64,000 nucleotides of DNA from an uncultured Bacteroidales bacterium (GTDB taxonomy: Bacteria; Bacteroidota; Bacteroidia; Bacteroidales; P3): contig CAKZZD010000045.1 in assembly GCA_937886715.1 (NCBI GenBank), positions 1 to 64,000 of the forward strand, in the 5' to 3' direction. The notes beneath the pieces are model-generated. The model was not told the origin of the DNA. It did not search any database and worked only from the letters and a program-made list of their open reading frames with translations. The translations under genes were made by a program, and so were the position numbers. Below, piece by piece: positions 49,864-58,758 of the stretch (positions are counted from its first letter, which is position 1; every line of letters begins with the position of its first letter).

Positions 49864-51195
49864 ATGAAAAAGATACACATCATCTTAGTTGCAGCCCTCG
49901 CGCTGCTCCCCTTCGCCGCCACCGCGCAGATGCACGTGCAGGACCTCCCCGCCGATGTGCAGCAGATCGTCGTCAGCGACAACACCCACCTCGATGTCCA
50001 CTTCGACGCGGCCTCTGCCGCACGACTCGAAGTGCCCGCCGCATCGGCCTCCAAGGCCTCTGTCGTCAAGGGCGGCAAGATGCACCTCTCCGAGGCGCTC
50101 TCCTCCGCCGTGCTCCGCCTCCCCTCCAGCCGTTCCATCACCTTCTCGGCTGAAGACAATGCCCGAATCGACCTCCACATTGCCGACGGCACCAGCCTCA
50201 ACATCCTCACCCTCCTTGTCGAGGACAATGCCTCCGTGCGCATCCTGGGCGAGCCCGGCAACGAGCTCACCGTCAGCTCCCTCAACATCCGCGCCGAGGA
50301 CAATGCCGGAGTTGTGGCCTCCACGCGTGTCAACCTCACCGACTACGACCTTCGCGTCAGCGACCAGGCCAAGATTGTCTTCTCGCAATTCAACATGGTC
50401 GTTGCCGGATCCACCCCGACGGCGACCACCCGCACCTCTGTCATCGAAGACCATGGCGTGATCGACTACGGCACCATCTACCACAACGGCGAAGTCTACC
50501 GTGCCGACAGCCCCAAATACATCGTCGAGCACAAGGAGCAAAAGGCTTCCGCCAACAGTGAGGCCCGCTCCAATCCCTTCCGCTACCATCGCGATGTGCT
50601 GCTCCGCTTCAACTGGGGCTTCCACAACTGGAGCAACTCCCGCAACCCCATCCACGGTTTCGAGGGTCAGGTATCCGACCAGGCCTTCGCCGCCCGCACC
50701 ACCTTCAACAACATTCAGCTCTCGCTCGACTATCCCATCTTCGGCACCCGCCATTTCGGAGCCTATGTCGGACTCGGACTCGAATGGGACAAATACAAGC
50801 TCGCCAGCCTTGAAATGACCAACCTCGAATCCTACCAGGAGAATCCTGTCACCGCCGCCTCCATCTCCACCCGCTATGTCGTCGTGCCCATCTCCGTCCA
50901 GTTCGACATGGGCCGCTCGCGCGACTGGACACTCGAATTCTCCGCCCTGCCGGGCCTGTTCTGGCGCGGAAAGCACTCGGGCCTGCGTGTCGACATGGAA
51001 TCGGCCACCGACGAGGTCACCATATACGACCGTAGCATGTGCAGCCAGATCAACCCCTACAAGCTCGACTTGCGTGCCTCGCTGCGCTACAACGGCATCG
51101 GCCTTTTTGTGCAGGCAGCCACCATGAGCGCCCTGCGCAAGGGATATCATCCGCTCTATCCCGTCAAGTTCGGCTTGTCGATAGCGCTCGACTAG
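49864..51195 (+). CDS. Outer-membrane barrel protein with N-terminal beta-helix-like head (paralogue 2)
   Basis: A 443-residue tandem paralogue of the preceding gene: same domain plan with a signal peptide, a head of repeating strands (LPSSRSITFSAEDNARIDLHI, TLLVEDNASVRIL, LNIRAEDNAGVVAST) in which AEDNA recurs, and a barrel with WGFHNWSNSRNPIHGF, YVGLGLEWDKYKLAS, VPISVQFDMGRSRDWTLEFS and INPYKLDLRASLRYNGIGLFV. It lies 24 bases after paralogue 1 and ends at a terminator. Function unknown; probably under the sigma factor of 47162. Confidence 0.75.
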   Translation: MKKIHIILVAALALLPFAATAQMHVQDLPADVQQIVVSDNTHLDVHFDAASAARLEVPAASASKASVVKGGKMHLSEALSSAVLRLPSSRSITFSAEDNARIDLHIADGTSLNILTLLVEDNASVRILGEPGNELTVSSLNIRAEDNAGVVASTRVNLTDYDLRVSDQAKIVFSQFNMVVAGSTPTATTRTSVIEDHGVIDYGTIYHNGEVYRADSPKYIVEHKEQKASANSEARSNPFRYHRDVLLRFNWGFHNWSNSRNPIHGFEGQVSDQAFAARTTFNNIQLSLDYPIFGTRHFGAYVGLGLEWDKYKLASLEMTNLESYQENPVTAASISTRYVVVPISVQFDMGRSRDWTLEFSALPGLFWRGKHSGLRVDMESATDEVTIYDRSMCSQINPYKLDLRASLRYNGIGLFVQAATMSALRKGYHPLYPVKFGLSIALD

Positions 51196-51227
51196 AGGAA
51201 ATTCCTGACTTACAAGGCTTGAACCTT

Positions 51228-51268
51228 GCGGAGGGTGACCTGCAATCGGCGGGGCACCCTCCGCTTTT
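51228..51268 (+). terminator. Terminator of the sigma/barrel operon
   Basis: A 10-bp stem GCGGAGGGTG / CACCCTCCGC with a 17-base loop, followed by TTTTATTTT. It lies 33 bases after the paralogue-2 stop. Confidence 0.8.
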
Positions 51269-51275
51269 ATTTTGC

Positions 51276-51378
51276 GTCGCTCCAACCTCTCCGCTCCATA
51301 CCCCCTCCAACTGTCGTACATCAAGTGTGCATCGAATGGCCATCGGGTGGACGGCGGATGGAGGAGGGATGGAGCGAC
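51276..51378. repeat. 11-bp phased units, inverted and direct, upstream of the TonB receptor
   Basis: On the right, units GGTGGACGGCG, GATGGAGGAGG and GATGGAGCGAC are contiguous at 51346-51378. On the left, 51276-51286, 51290-51300 and 51301-51311, read on the minus strand, give GTTGGAGCGAC, TATGGAGCGGA and GTTGGAGGGGG, so the arms face each other across about 34 bases, with a 3-base interruption on the left. The consensus is close to NNTGGAGNGNN. It fits the same grammar as the other intergenic elements. Confidence 0.6.
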
Positions 51379-51483
51379 TCGATGTGGGAGCTACGGAAAA
51401 AAAATTTAAGCCTCCCGATGCAATATCCCGTCCTTCGGCGCGTTAGTATAATTCCGAATAGATGAAAACTGACAGAGGAAATA

Positions 51484-53586
51484 ATGAATATGAAGATATA
51501 CAGGAAGGCTCGGCGAATGTTGGCCGTCGGCTGCTGGCTGCTGGCCATCGGCGGACAGGTGCCGGCATTGGGCCAGGAGACGGACACGGTGCGGAAATTG
51601 GATGAGGTGACGGTGCGGAGCCGCAGCGAGGGCCTGCAGCGCCTGGGCGGCGCCGAGAACGGCCTGCAGATAGGGCAGGACGAGCTGTTCCGCGCCGCCT
51701 GCTGCAATCTGGGCGAAAGCTTTGTGGCCAACCCCAGTGTGGACGTGGGTTTCACCGATGCCGCCGTCGGAGCCCGACAGATCAAGCTGCTCGGCCTCAG
51801 CGGCCAGTATGTGCAGCTGCTGGTCGAGGGTTTGCCGCTGGGCGGCGGAGCCTTGATGCCCTATAGGCTGGACTATGTGCCGGGTGCCTGGATGCGGAGC
51901 ATACAGCTGAGCAAGGGTGCGGCAAGTGTGAAAAACGGCTTTGCGGGCATCACGGGACAGATCGACGTGGAATATCTGAAGCCCGACGAGGATGCCGGCG
52001 TGGTGCTGAACCTGTATGGCGACGGCATGTTGCGCGGCGAGGGCAACTTGGTGGCAAACGTGCACCTGAACTCTCACCTGAGCACCGAACTGCTGGCATC
52101 GGGCGTGGCCGACGCGATGGTGCACGACGACAACGGCGACGGTTGGGCCGACCGTGCGTCGGCGTTGCGCTATGCGCTGGGCAACCGATGGAAATACCGC
52201 AAGGGACGCTACATGATGCATGCCGGCGTGGGCTATTTGAACGAACGTCGCCAAGGCGGCGAGACGGCCGACGGTATGGAGCATGCGTCATGGAGCTTGC
52301 CGCTTGCCGCTTACGCCCATCAGCTCAAAGAGGGCGAGAACCGCTATGGGGTGGAAACACATACCGAGAGCGGAACGGCCTATATGAAACATGCACTGCT
52401 GGTCAATCGGGAACACAACACCAATCTGGCGCTTATGTCGACGGCAACGGGATACCGATTCGGGTCGACATTCGGCCACAAAGGCTACGATGCAGAGGCG
52501 CTGGAGACGAGCACTCAGCTGATGCTGGAACACGACTTCGACTCGGCGCAATCGCTGTCGACAGGCGTGAGCCTGAACAGCGAGCGGCTGTCGCAGACGG
52601 TGGCGGGCATTGCCGACGCAGGGGCGCGCGAGGTGGGCGAGGTGGTGCCGGGGGTGTATGCCCAGTATACCTACAAACTGGGCTACCGTCTGACGGCGAT
52701 GGCGGGAGTGAGAGGCGACTGGATGAGCGACGACCTGGCCTCACGCGGACTCCAAGGGGCCACGTTGCACGTGACCCCCAGGATGCATGTGAAATGGATG
52801 GCTACCGACTGGCTGACGCTGCGCGCATCGGCCGGCAAGGGCTATCGCACGCCGCGGGCGCTGGCCGAGAACCACTATCTGGCCGCATCGGGACGGTCGT
52901 TGAAGATCGACGGCGACCTGCGCCGTGAAGAGGCCTGGAACATGGGTATGAGTGCCGCCTTCTATCTCCCTCTCGGCGAGCGGACGGTGACGCTGGGAGC
53001 GGAATACTACTACACCCACTTTGTGGAACAGATGGTGGTGGACATGGACACCGACCCGACAGAGATCCGGATCGGGAACCTCGAGGGGCTCTCCTATTCG
53101 CACACCCTGCAGCTGGACGCCTCGTGCGACATCTCCGACGAGCTGACGACGATGCTCGCGCTGAGGATGAACGACGTGAAATGCACCTATGGCGGAAAGC
53201 TCATGGAGAAGCCGCTGACATCGCGCTACAAAGGACTGGCCACCGTCAGCTGGAAGCCCATGATGGCCCTCTGGCAGGTGGACGTGACGCTGCAGCTGAA
53301 CGGCGACGGACGGATGCCGGCGGCCTACCGGCTGGCTGACGGAAGCCCGTCGTGGGACTACGATCGCTATCCGGCCTATGTGCAGCTGAATGCCCAGGTG
53401 ACCCGCGAATTCCGGCATCTGTCGATATATGTGGGGGGCGAAAACCTGACCAACTACAAGCAGAAGGTGACGGTGGTGAATGCCGCCGACCCGTGGTCGG
53501 ACACCTTCGACCCGACTGTGGTGTGGGGTCCGGTGAGCGGACTGATGGTGTATGCCGGCATCCGGATGCACCTTGGAAAACTATGA
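51484..53586 (+). CDS. TonB-dependent receptor, probably metal-related
   Basis: A 700-residue outer-membrane receptor. After the signal peptide comes a TonB-box-like DEVTVRSRSEGL, a plug domain with FRAACCNLGESFVANPSVDV, TDAAVGARQIKLLGLSGQYV and ISLSKGAASVKNGFAGITG-like IQLSKGAASVKNGF, then the barrel, ending MHLGKL. The AACCNL motif and the HMA-domain gene downstream are typical of a Bacteroidota receptor group linked to heavy metals, copper being the usual guess. No signature of a siderophore or SusC type is present. Substrate is inferred from context. Confidence 0.85.
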   Translation: MNMKIYRKARRMLAVGCWLLAIGGQVPALGQETDTVRKLDEVTVRSRSEGLQRLGGAENGLQIGQDELFRAACCNLGESFVANPSVDVGFTDAAVGARQIKLLGLSGQYVQLLVEGLPLGGGALMPYRLDYVPGAWMRSIQLSKGAASVKNGFAGITGQIDVEYLKPDEDAGVVLNLYGDGMLRGEGNLVANVHLNSHLSTELLASGVADAMVHDDNGDGWADRASALRYALGNRWKYRKGRYMMHAGVGYLNERRQGGETADGMEHASWSLPLAAYAHQLKEGENRYGVETHTESGTAYMKHALLVNREHNTNLALMSTATGYRFGSTFGHKGYDAEALETSTQLMLEHDFDSAQSLSTGVSLNSERLSQTVAGIADAGAREVGEVVPGVYAQYTYKLGYRLTAMAGVRGDWMSDDLASRGLQGATLHVTPRMHVKWMATDWLTLRASAGKGYRTPRALAENHYLAASGRSLKIDGDLRREEAWNMGMSAAFYLPLGERTVTLGAEYYYTHFVEQMVVDMDTDPTEIRIGNLEGLSYSHTLQLDASCDISDELTTMLALRMNDVKCTYGGKLMEKPLTSRYKGLATVSWKPMMALWQVDVTLQLNGDGRMPAAYRLADGSPSWDYDRYPAYVQLNAQVTREFRHLSIYVGGENLTNYKQKVTVVNAADPWSDTFDPTVVWGPVSGLMVYAGIRMHLGKL

Positions 53587-53638
53587 AAATGATTTTTTTA
53601 GAAGATAAACCAATCCAAACATTAATACCCCAAGCAAC

Positions 53639-53950
53639 ATGAAACGGATATTGATCATGATGATCGGCGCAATGCTGATGATGGTTGGCGGCAAGGACCT
53701 GCGCATAGTGGTGATGACCCCGACGCCGCAGATGCACTGCCAGAACTGCGAGAACAAAATCAAGGGACAGATGCGCTTCGAGGCAGGAGTGGTGAAGGTG
53801 GAGACCAGCGTCGAGCACCAGACCGTCACCATCACCTACAACCCGAAGAAGACCAATGTGGAGCAGCTGCAGGCCGCGATGAAACGCATCGGCTACGACA
53901 CGAAAGTGACCTCGGACCGGAAGGTGGAGCGAACGAAGAAAAACAAATGA
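53639..53950 (+). CDS. Exported HMA-domain (heavy-metal-binding) protein
   Basis: A 103-residue protein with an N-terminal hydrophobic signal (MKRILIMMIGAMLMMVGG) and a ferredoxin-like HMA domain with the metal site MHCQNCENKIKG (CxxC) and VVKVETSVEHQTVTITYNP. It probably binds a soft metal ion in the periplasm for the receptor encoded 52 bases upstream. It ends exactly at a terminator. Confidence 0.85.
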   Translation: MKRILIMMIGAMLMMVGGKDLRIVVMTPTPQMHCQNCENKIKGQMRFEAGVVKVETSVEHQTVTITYNPKKTNVEQLQAAMKRIGYDTKVTSDRKVERTKKNK

Positions 53951-53979
53951 AAAAGGGGGAAACGATTTCCCCCTTTTTT
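53950..53979. terminator. Bidirectional terminator between converging genes
   Basis: A 13-bp stem AAAAAGGGGGAAA / TTTCCCCCTTTTT with a 3-base loop and T-runs on both strands, between the HMA gene and the converging transporter gene. Confidence 0.9.
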
Positions 53980-53999
53980 AGTTTTCAAGCGAAGCCCGT

Positions 54000-55352
54000 T
54001 TATTTCACCAGCTGGCTGATGAAGATGGTCAGGATGGCCACGGGCGCCAGCCAGCGGATGATCTGGTAGACCGCCTTGCGGATCCCCTTGCGGAGCCGGC
54101 CGGCGTTGGTGAGCTCGTCGAGGACATCGGCGCGCTTCATCCGCCACCCGACGAAGAGCACAATCAGCAGGCCCCCGATGGGCATGAGATAGAGGGCGGT
54201 GAAATGGTCGAGGAGGTCGAATATGGTGGTGCCGCCGACAAGCAGGGAAGAGCTGCTGCGGAGGCTGAGAGTGGCGAAGACGCCGATGACGGCAGTGACG
54301 GCCGTGCCGACGATGCAGCCCCAGGTGCGTGAGAGGCGAGTTTCCTCGGTGAGGGCCGCCACAATCACTTCAAGCAGCGACACGGTCGAAGTCAGCGTGG
54401 CGATGACAAGGAGGAGGAAGAAGATGATGCAGAAGAAATAGCCGCCCGACATGTGGCCGAAGACCATGGGGAGGGTGGTGAAAGCCAGCGATGCGCCGGC
54501 CTCGGGCTGTATGCCGAAAGTGAAGGCGGCGGGGAAGATGATGACGCCGGCGAGCACGGCCACGAAAGTGTCGGCGAGGGTGACCGAAACGGCGCTGGAG
54601 AGCATATTGTCGTCCTTGCTGATATACGAGCCGTAGGTGATCAGCGCGCCCATGCCGATGCTTAGGGAGAAGAAACTCTAGCCGAGGGCGCTGATGAGCA
54701 CTCGGCCGTTGATTTGCGAGAAATCGGGGTGGAAGAAAAAGCGCAGGCCGTCGGCGGCACCGGAGAGGGTGAGCGATTTGACACAGAGCACGATGAGGAT
54801 GACCAGTAGCAGCGGCATGAGGATCTTGGACCATTTCTCGATGCCGTTTTTGACGCCGCGGGCCACTACGAAAGCGGTAAGCACCAGGAAAACCAACTGG
54901 CAGACGATGGGCAGCCAGGGATGGTTGATGAAGTCGGCAAACTGCTGCGACACCTGCTCGATATCCTGCCCCTCGAACATGTTGGCGGTGGCTTTGCCGA
55001 GGTAGCCCAGCGTCCAGCCCGCCACGGTGGTGTAGAAGGCGAGGATGAGGAAAGCGCAACCCACGCCGAGATAGCCCGCCAGCGACCACAGGCCATGCTT
55101 GCCGGACAACTTGCGGAAAGCTCCGATGGGGTTGGAGCGGGTGCGGCGGCCGATGATGAATTCCGACACCATGAGTGGTGTGCCGATCAGCAGCGCCACG
55201 ATGAGATAGACGATGAGGAAAGCGCCACCGCCATTGGCGCCGGCTTCACATGGAAAACGGTAGATATTGCCCAAACCGAGAGCCGAGCCGGCGGTGGCCA
55301 CGATGATGCCGAGTTTGGAACTGAAATTTTCCCTTTTTTTTGTTTCTTTCAT
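54000..55352 (-). pseudogene. Sodium:neurotransmitter-symporter (SNF) family transporter split by an in-frame amber codon
   Basis: One continuous frame of 451 codons encodes an SNF transporter: N-terminal KLGIIVATAGSALGLGNIYRFP (Na+ and substrate site), NPIGAFRKLSGKHG, TM6-like LITYGSYISKDDNM, and a C-terminal membrane part ending IFISQLVK. At codon 225 (54678-54680 on the minus strand) TAG interrupts ISALG-stop-SFFSLSIGMGALITYG. LeuT-like relatives have Gln there (GQxFFxLS), so a single CAG-to-TAG change explains it. TAG is a normal stop elsewhere in the window. It is either a recent pseudogene, a strain mutation, a sequence error or read-through. Confidence 0.8.
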
Positions 55353-55406
55353 AGTGATGGGTATGGTGTTTTTTCTGTTCTGTCAATGCCTAAGGTGTCT
55401 GAAACC

Positions 55407-56816
55407 TCACAAGAGGGGGGTGAGCAGACGGGAGAGCGACTCGACGATGCGCCGGGGGAAAGGCCGGCGGTTCCACAGGGCAGGATCCACCTCGTGGCAA
55501 TCGTGCATGTCGTTGAGGAAAATCTTGTGCTGGAGCATGGCCAGTCCCGAGTCGTAGAGGAAGGCGTTCACCTCGAAATTCTGCTCCATGCTGCGGCTGT
55601 CGAAATTGGTGGATCCGATGGTCAAGAACTCGTCGTCGATGACCATCGTTTTGGCGTGTAGGTAGCCCTTGTCGTAGAGATAGATTTTGACGCCCGCCTT
55701 CATCACATCGCTGAAGTACGACTCTGAGGCGTGCAGCATCAGCGAGCCGCGGTCGGCAGTGGAGGGCATCATGATGCGCACGTCGACGCCCGCGATGGCG
55801 GCGTTGCGGATGGCCAGGAGGATGGGCTGGGTGGGGATGAAATAGGGCGTTTGTATGTACAGGTAGCGGCGACTTTGGGCGATGGCCTGCACCATGCCCT
55901 GCATCACGGTGTTCCACTCGTCCATGGGACCTGAGGTGACGATCTGGCACAGCTGGTTGGAGGAGGCAGGCACCACGTTGGCGAAAAAGCGTTCGGAGGC
56001 GAGCAGCTCTTTGGTGCAGAAGCGCCAGTCGGCAAGCAGTGCCACTTCGAGCTGGCTGACGGCGGGGCCGTAGATGCGTATCTGAGTGTCGCGCCAGACG
56101 CCGTGTTTGATGCCGTCGCGGTAGCGGCGGGCGATGTTCATGCCGCCGGTGTAGCCTATCTTGCCGTCGATGACGACGATTTTGCGGTGGGTGCGGCAGT
56201 TGACGTCGCGCGTCAGCATGGATGGCACCAGCTTGAGGAACGCCTGCACCTTGACGCCGCCCCGCCGCATCTGGTCGTAGTAGCGGCCCCGAACCATGAG
56301 GTTGGCGAAACTGTCGTACATCAAGCGCACGTCGACGCCCTCCTGGGCTTTGCGGACGAGCAGTTGGGCCAGCTGTTGGCCCACTTCGTCGTCCTCGATC
56401 TTGTAGAACTGGATGTGGATATAGTTGGTGGCGGTCTCGATGTCGGACATCATGGAGTTGAACATGGGGGTGAAGTCGGTGAAGATGCGGACGTCGTTGC
56501 CGCCGAAGAGGGGCGCCTTGTTGGCGCCGTACATCATCGAAGCCAGCTTGTTGTAGCGTTCGTTTTTGGGGACAGGCACGAGGGAGGCGGAATGCGACGC
56601 AAGGCACAGCTGTTCGAGCTGCTGCATCTCATCGGCCTTGATGACGCGCTTGCTGCGGTAGTCCTTGCCCAAGAAGAAATAGAGCACCAGACCCACCACA
56701 GGGAACACCGCGAGGACGATGACCCAGAAGAGGGCGATTTCGGGCTTGCGGTTTTCCATGACGACGAGGAAGATGGAACTGACAACAATCAGAATGTAGA
56801 GAATTTCGAATACCAT
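55407..56816 (-). CDS. cls: Cardiolipin synthase
   Basis: A 469-residue inner-membrane enzyme that condenses two phosphatidylglycerol molecules. Two N-terminal membrane helices (FEILYILIVVSSIFLVV and IALFWVIVLAVFPVVGLVLYF) precede two phospholipase-D HKD motifs: CRTHRKIVVIDGKIGYTGG and LHAKTMVIDDEFLTIGSTN. It lies 54 bases upstream of the SNF gene and 8 bases after a small coiled-coil gene. Confidence 0.93.
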   Translation of the reverse strand: MVFEILYILIVVSSIFLVVMENRKPEIALFWVIVLAVFPVVGLVLYFFLGKDYRSKRVIKADEMQQLEQLCLASHSASLVPVPKNERYNKLASMMYGANKAPLFGGNDVRIFTDFTPMFNSMMSDIETATNYIHIQFYKIEDDEVGQQLAQLLVRKAQEGVDVRLMYDSFANLMVRGRYYDQMRRGGVKVQAFLKLVPSMLTRDVNCRTHRKIVVIDGKIGYTGGMNIARRYRDGIKHGVWRDTQIRIYGPAVSQLEVALLADWRFCTKELLASERFFANVVPASSNQLCQIVTSGPMDEWNTVMQGMVQAIAQSRRYLYIQTPYFIPTQPILLAIRNAAIAGVDVRIMMPSTADRGSLMLHASESYFSDVMKAGVKIYLYDKGYLHAKTMVIDDEFLTIGSTNFDSRSMEQNFEVNAFLYDSGLAMLQHKIFLNDMHDCHEVDPALWNRRPFPRRIVESLSRLLTPLL

Positions 56817-56824
56817 AATGATGT

Positions 56825-57043
56825 CTATTTATTGTCGGAATCGATCTGGTGTTGGATCTGGGCCACCCGAGCCGTCAGCTGGGCGATCCTCATTTCGAGG
56901 AAGTCGTCGCTGTATTTCTTGTCGCAGAAGCCGTTGCCGCGAGCCAGGAAGGCGTCGTCGTCGATCTGGTCGGAGAGCAGTTCCTCGTAGCTTGCGAGCT
57001 GGCGCTGGGCTTCGGCAAGTTGTTGTTCCAAAGATGCTTTCAT
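56825..57043 (-). CDS. Small coiled-coil protein of unknown function
   Basis: A 72-residue protein consisting of two helical segments: LEQQLAEAQRQLASYEELL and EMRIAQLTARVAQIQHQI, with no signal peptide or membrane helix. It overlaps the HAD gene by 4 bases and is 8 bases from cls. I do not recognise the family. Confidence 0.6.
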   Translation of the reverse strand: MKASLEQQLAEAQRQLASYEELLSDQIDDDAFLARGNGFCDKKYSDDFLEMRIAQLTARVAQIQHQIDSDNK

Positions 57044-57825
57044 GTGTTGAACAGTTGGTTTACGGCATGTTCGATGCCTTCATCGTCGACGGTTGTGGTC
57101 ACCATGTCGGCCTTTTTTTTGACACATTCATCGGCGTTGCCCATAGCGACGCCGATGCCGGCCCACTGGAGCATCTCGATGTCGTTGCCGCCGTCGCCGA
57201 AGGCCATCGTCTCATCCTGGCGGATGCCGAAATGGCGGCAGAGGGCGGCAAGCCCCTGGGCCTTGTCGATATGGGCGGCGACGATGTCGGTGAAGGCGGG
57301 ATGCCAGCGCGGGAGACGGCAGTGGGGGAGGATCTCCATCACTTCGCGGTCGCGTTCGGGAGGCATGAGGGCAATGATCTGGTAGGCCTGCTGGCCGAGG
57401 AGCGCCTGGATGGGGACCACCTGGGGCATCGGGAAGGCCAGCTGGTCGCGAATCTGACGGCCTGTTTCGTTCAGCTGGGAAGCCATCATGCCGCGTTCGG
57501 TGAACATCATGGTGCAGATATTGTGCCGCCGTGCATAATGCACCCAGGCCTCGCTGTCGCTGTCGGCGATGGGGTTGCGCAGGAGCGTCTGGTCGGGCTC
57601 ACCGGCGGCGTTGAGGGTGAAGACCAACCCTCCGTTCATCGACACGCATCCCTCGAAGGCGAGAGGCATCTTAGGCACGAGCCCCCAGGGGCGGCCGGTA
57701 GAGAGGAACGTCCTCACACCCATGCTGTGCAGCAGGCCAAAGGCGCGGCGGGTGCCATCAGACACGCAGTGGGTGCGGAAACTCAGCAAGGTGCCGTCGA
57801 TGTCGAAAAAAGCGGCTTTGATCAT
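57040..57825 (-). CDS. Cof-type HAD phosphatase
   Basis: A 261-residue HAD phosphohydrolase of the Cof (IIB) type. The catalytic motif FDIDGTLLSF is at residues 7-16 (Asp8 and Asp10), motif II FLSTGRPW, and motif III/IV MAFGDGGNDIEML. It probably dephosphorylates sugar phosphates or a vitamin-related substrate; the specificity cannot be told. The ATG at 57825 overlaps the transporter stop. Confidence 0.88.
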   Translation of the reverse strand: MIKAAFFDIDGTLLSFRTHCVSDGTRRAFGLLHSMGVRTFLSTGRPWGLVPKMPLAFEGCVSMNGGLVFTLNAAGEPDQTLLRNPIADSDSEAWVHYARRHNICTMMFTERGMMASQLNETGRQIRDQLAFPMPQVVPIQALLGQQAYQIIALMPPERDREVMEILPHCRLPRWHPAFTDIVAAHIDKAQGLAALCRHFGIRQDETMAFGDGGNDIEMLQWAGIGVAMGNADECVKKKADMVTTTVDDEGIEHAVNQLFNT

Positions 57826-58709
57826 GTTTTCTTTCTGCTGATTTGGTAGGCGTTGTAGAGATTCTGGAAGACGCTGTAGAAGGCGAGGAAGACCGACGAC
57901 AGGGGCGACAGGAAAGTGTTGGCCATCCAGATGCCCATGGCGGTGTTTTTCTGACCCATGAGTTGCGAACCGCCGATGACGTCGCCAAAGCGCCGTCCAA
58001 AGCGCCGTCCCAGCCAGAACTGGAACGCACAGAACAGCAGCGCCAGGCCACCGAGCCATGCGATGTAGCGCCAGTTGCCCTCGCCGTGCAGGAAGATGAA
58101 GTGGATGGTCTGTCCGAGGGTGATCAGCAGGGCGAAAGCCCACACATAGTAGCTCCAGCCCGCGCGCCGGGCCAGCGCGCCGTTCACCTTCGGCAGCCAT
58201 ATCTGAAGGACAAGCGCGAGGAAAAACGGCACCGCTAGGGTGAAACCAATCTTGGCCAAAATCAGGATGAAGGCGCTCCAGAGGCTGTGCTCGGGATGGT
58301 CGCCGATGAGGGTGAACATGACGGGTGCCACCAGCGCTACCATCAGGTTGCCGACAATGGTGTAGGTTGTGGTGCGCTCGCGGTTGGCGCCAAGCATGCA
58401 ACTCACGACCGTTACTGAAGAGGCCACGGGGCTGAGGGCGCCCATCATCACGCCCTCGGCAATGATCTTGTTGCCGCCGAAGAGGCGGATGCCCAGATAG
58501 ATTGCCACGGAGGCCACCACCTGGTAGAGCATCAGCCAGAGGTCGAAAGAGGAGGGACGGAGCTTACGGAGGTCGACGGCAGTGAAGGTGAGCAGCAGAA
58601 TGATGAAAATCAGCACTGGCGCCAGAAACGACAAGGCGGCACACACGTTGTGCAGCAGCAGTCCCAGCACGATGGCCGCAGGCAGTACGTATTGTCTGTA
58701 TTTGTTCAT
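57822..58709 (-). CDS. SBF/bile-acid:sodium-symporter-like transporter
   Basis: A 295-residue membrane protein with about 9-10 helices and the family marks LLTFTAVDLRKLRPSSF, MMGALSPVASSVTVVSCMLGAN and TIVGNLMVALVAPVMF. It is a sodium-coupled or pantothenate-like transporter of this superfamily; the substrate is not known. It starts 49 bases after the purine phosphorylase gene and shares its operon. Confidence 0.78.
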   Translation of the reverse strand: MNKYRQYVLPAAIVLGLLLHNVCAALSFLAPVLIFIILLLTFTAVDLRKLRPSSFDLWLMLYQVVASVAIYLGIRLFGGNKIIAEGVMMGALSPVASSVTVVSCMLGANRERTTTYTIVGNLMVALVAPVMFTLIGDHPEHSLWSAFILILAKIGFTLAVPFFLALVLQIWLPKVNGALARRAGWSYYVWAFALLITLGQTIHFIFLHGEGNWRYIAWLGGLALLFCAFQFWLGRRFGRRFGDVIGGSQLMGQKNTAMGIWMANTFLSPLSSVFLAFYSVFQNLYNAYQISRKKT

Positions 58710-58758
58710 CGGGTGTCTTCGTTCTCTTGGGTGTGGGCAGTTGAGATACGCACTACCG

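Noticed and set aside
54678..54680. Genome-wide reassignment of TAG
   Set aside because: Several intact genes in the window end with TAG (for example at 26650, 51195 and 11653), so TAG works as a stop codon here.
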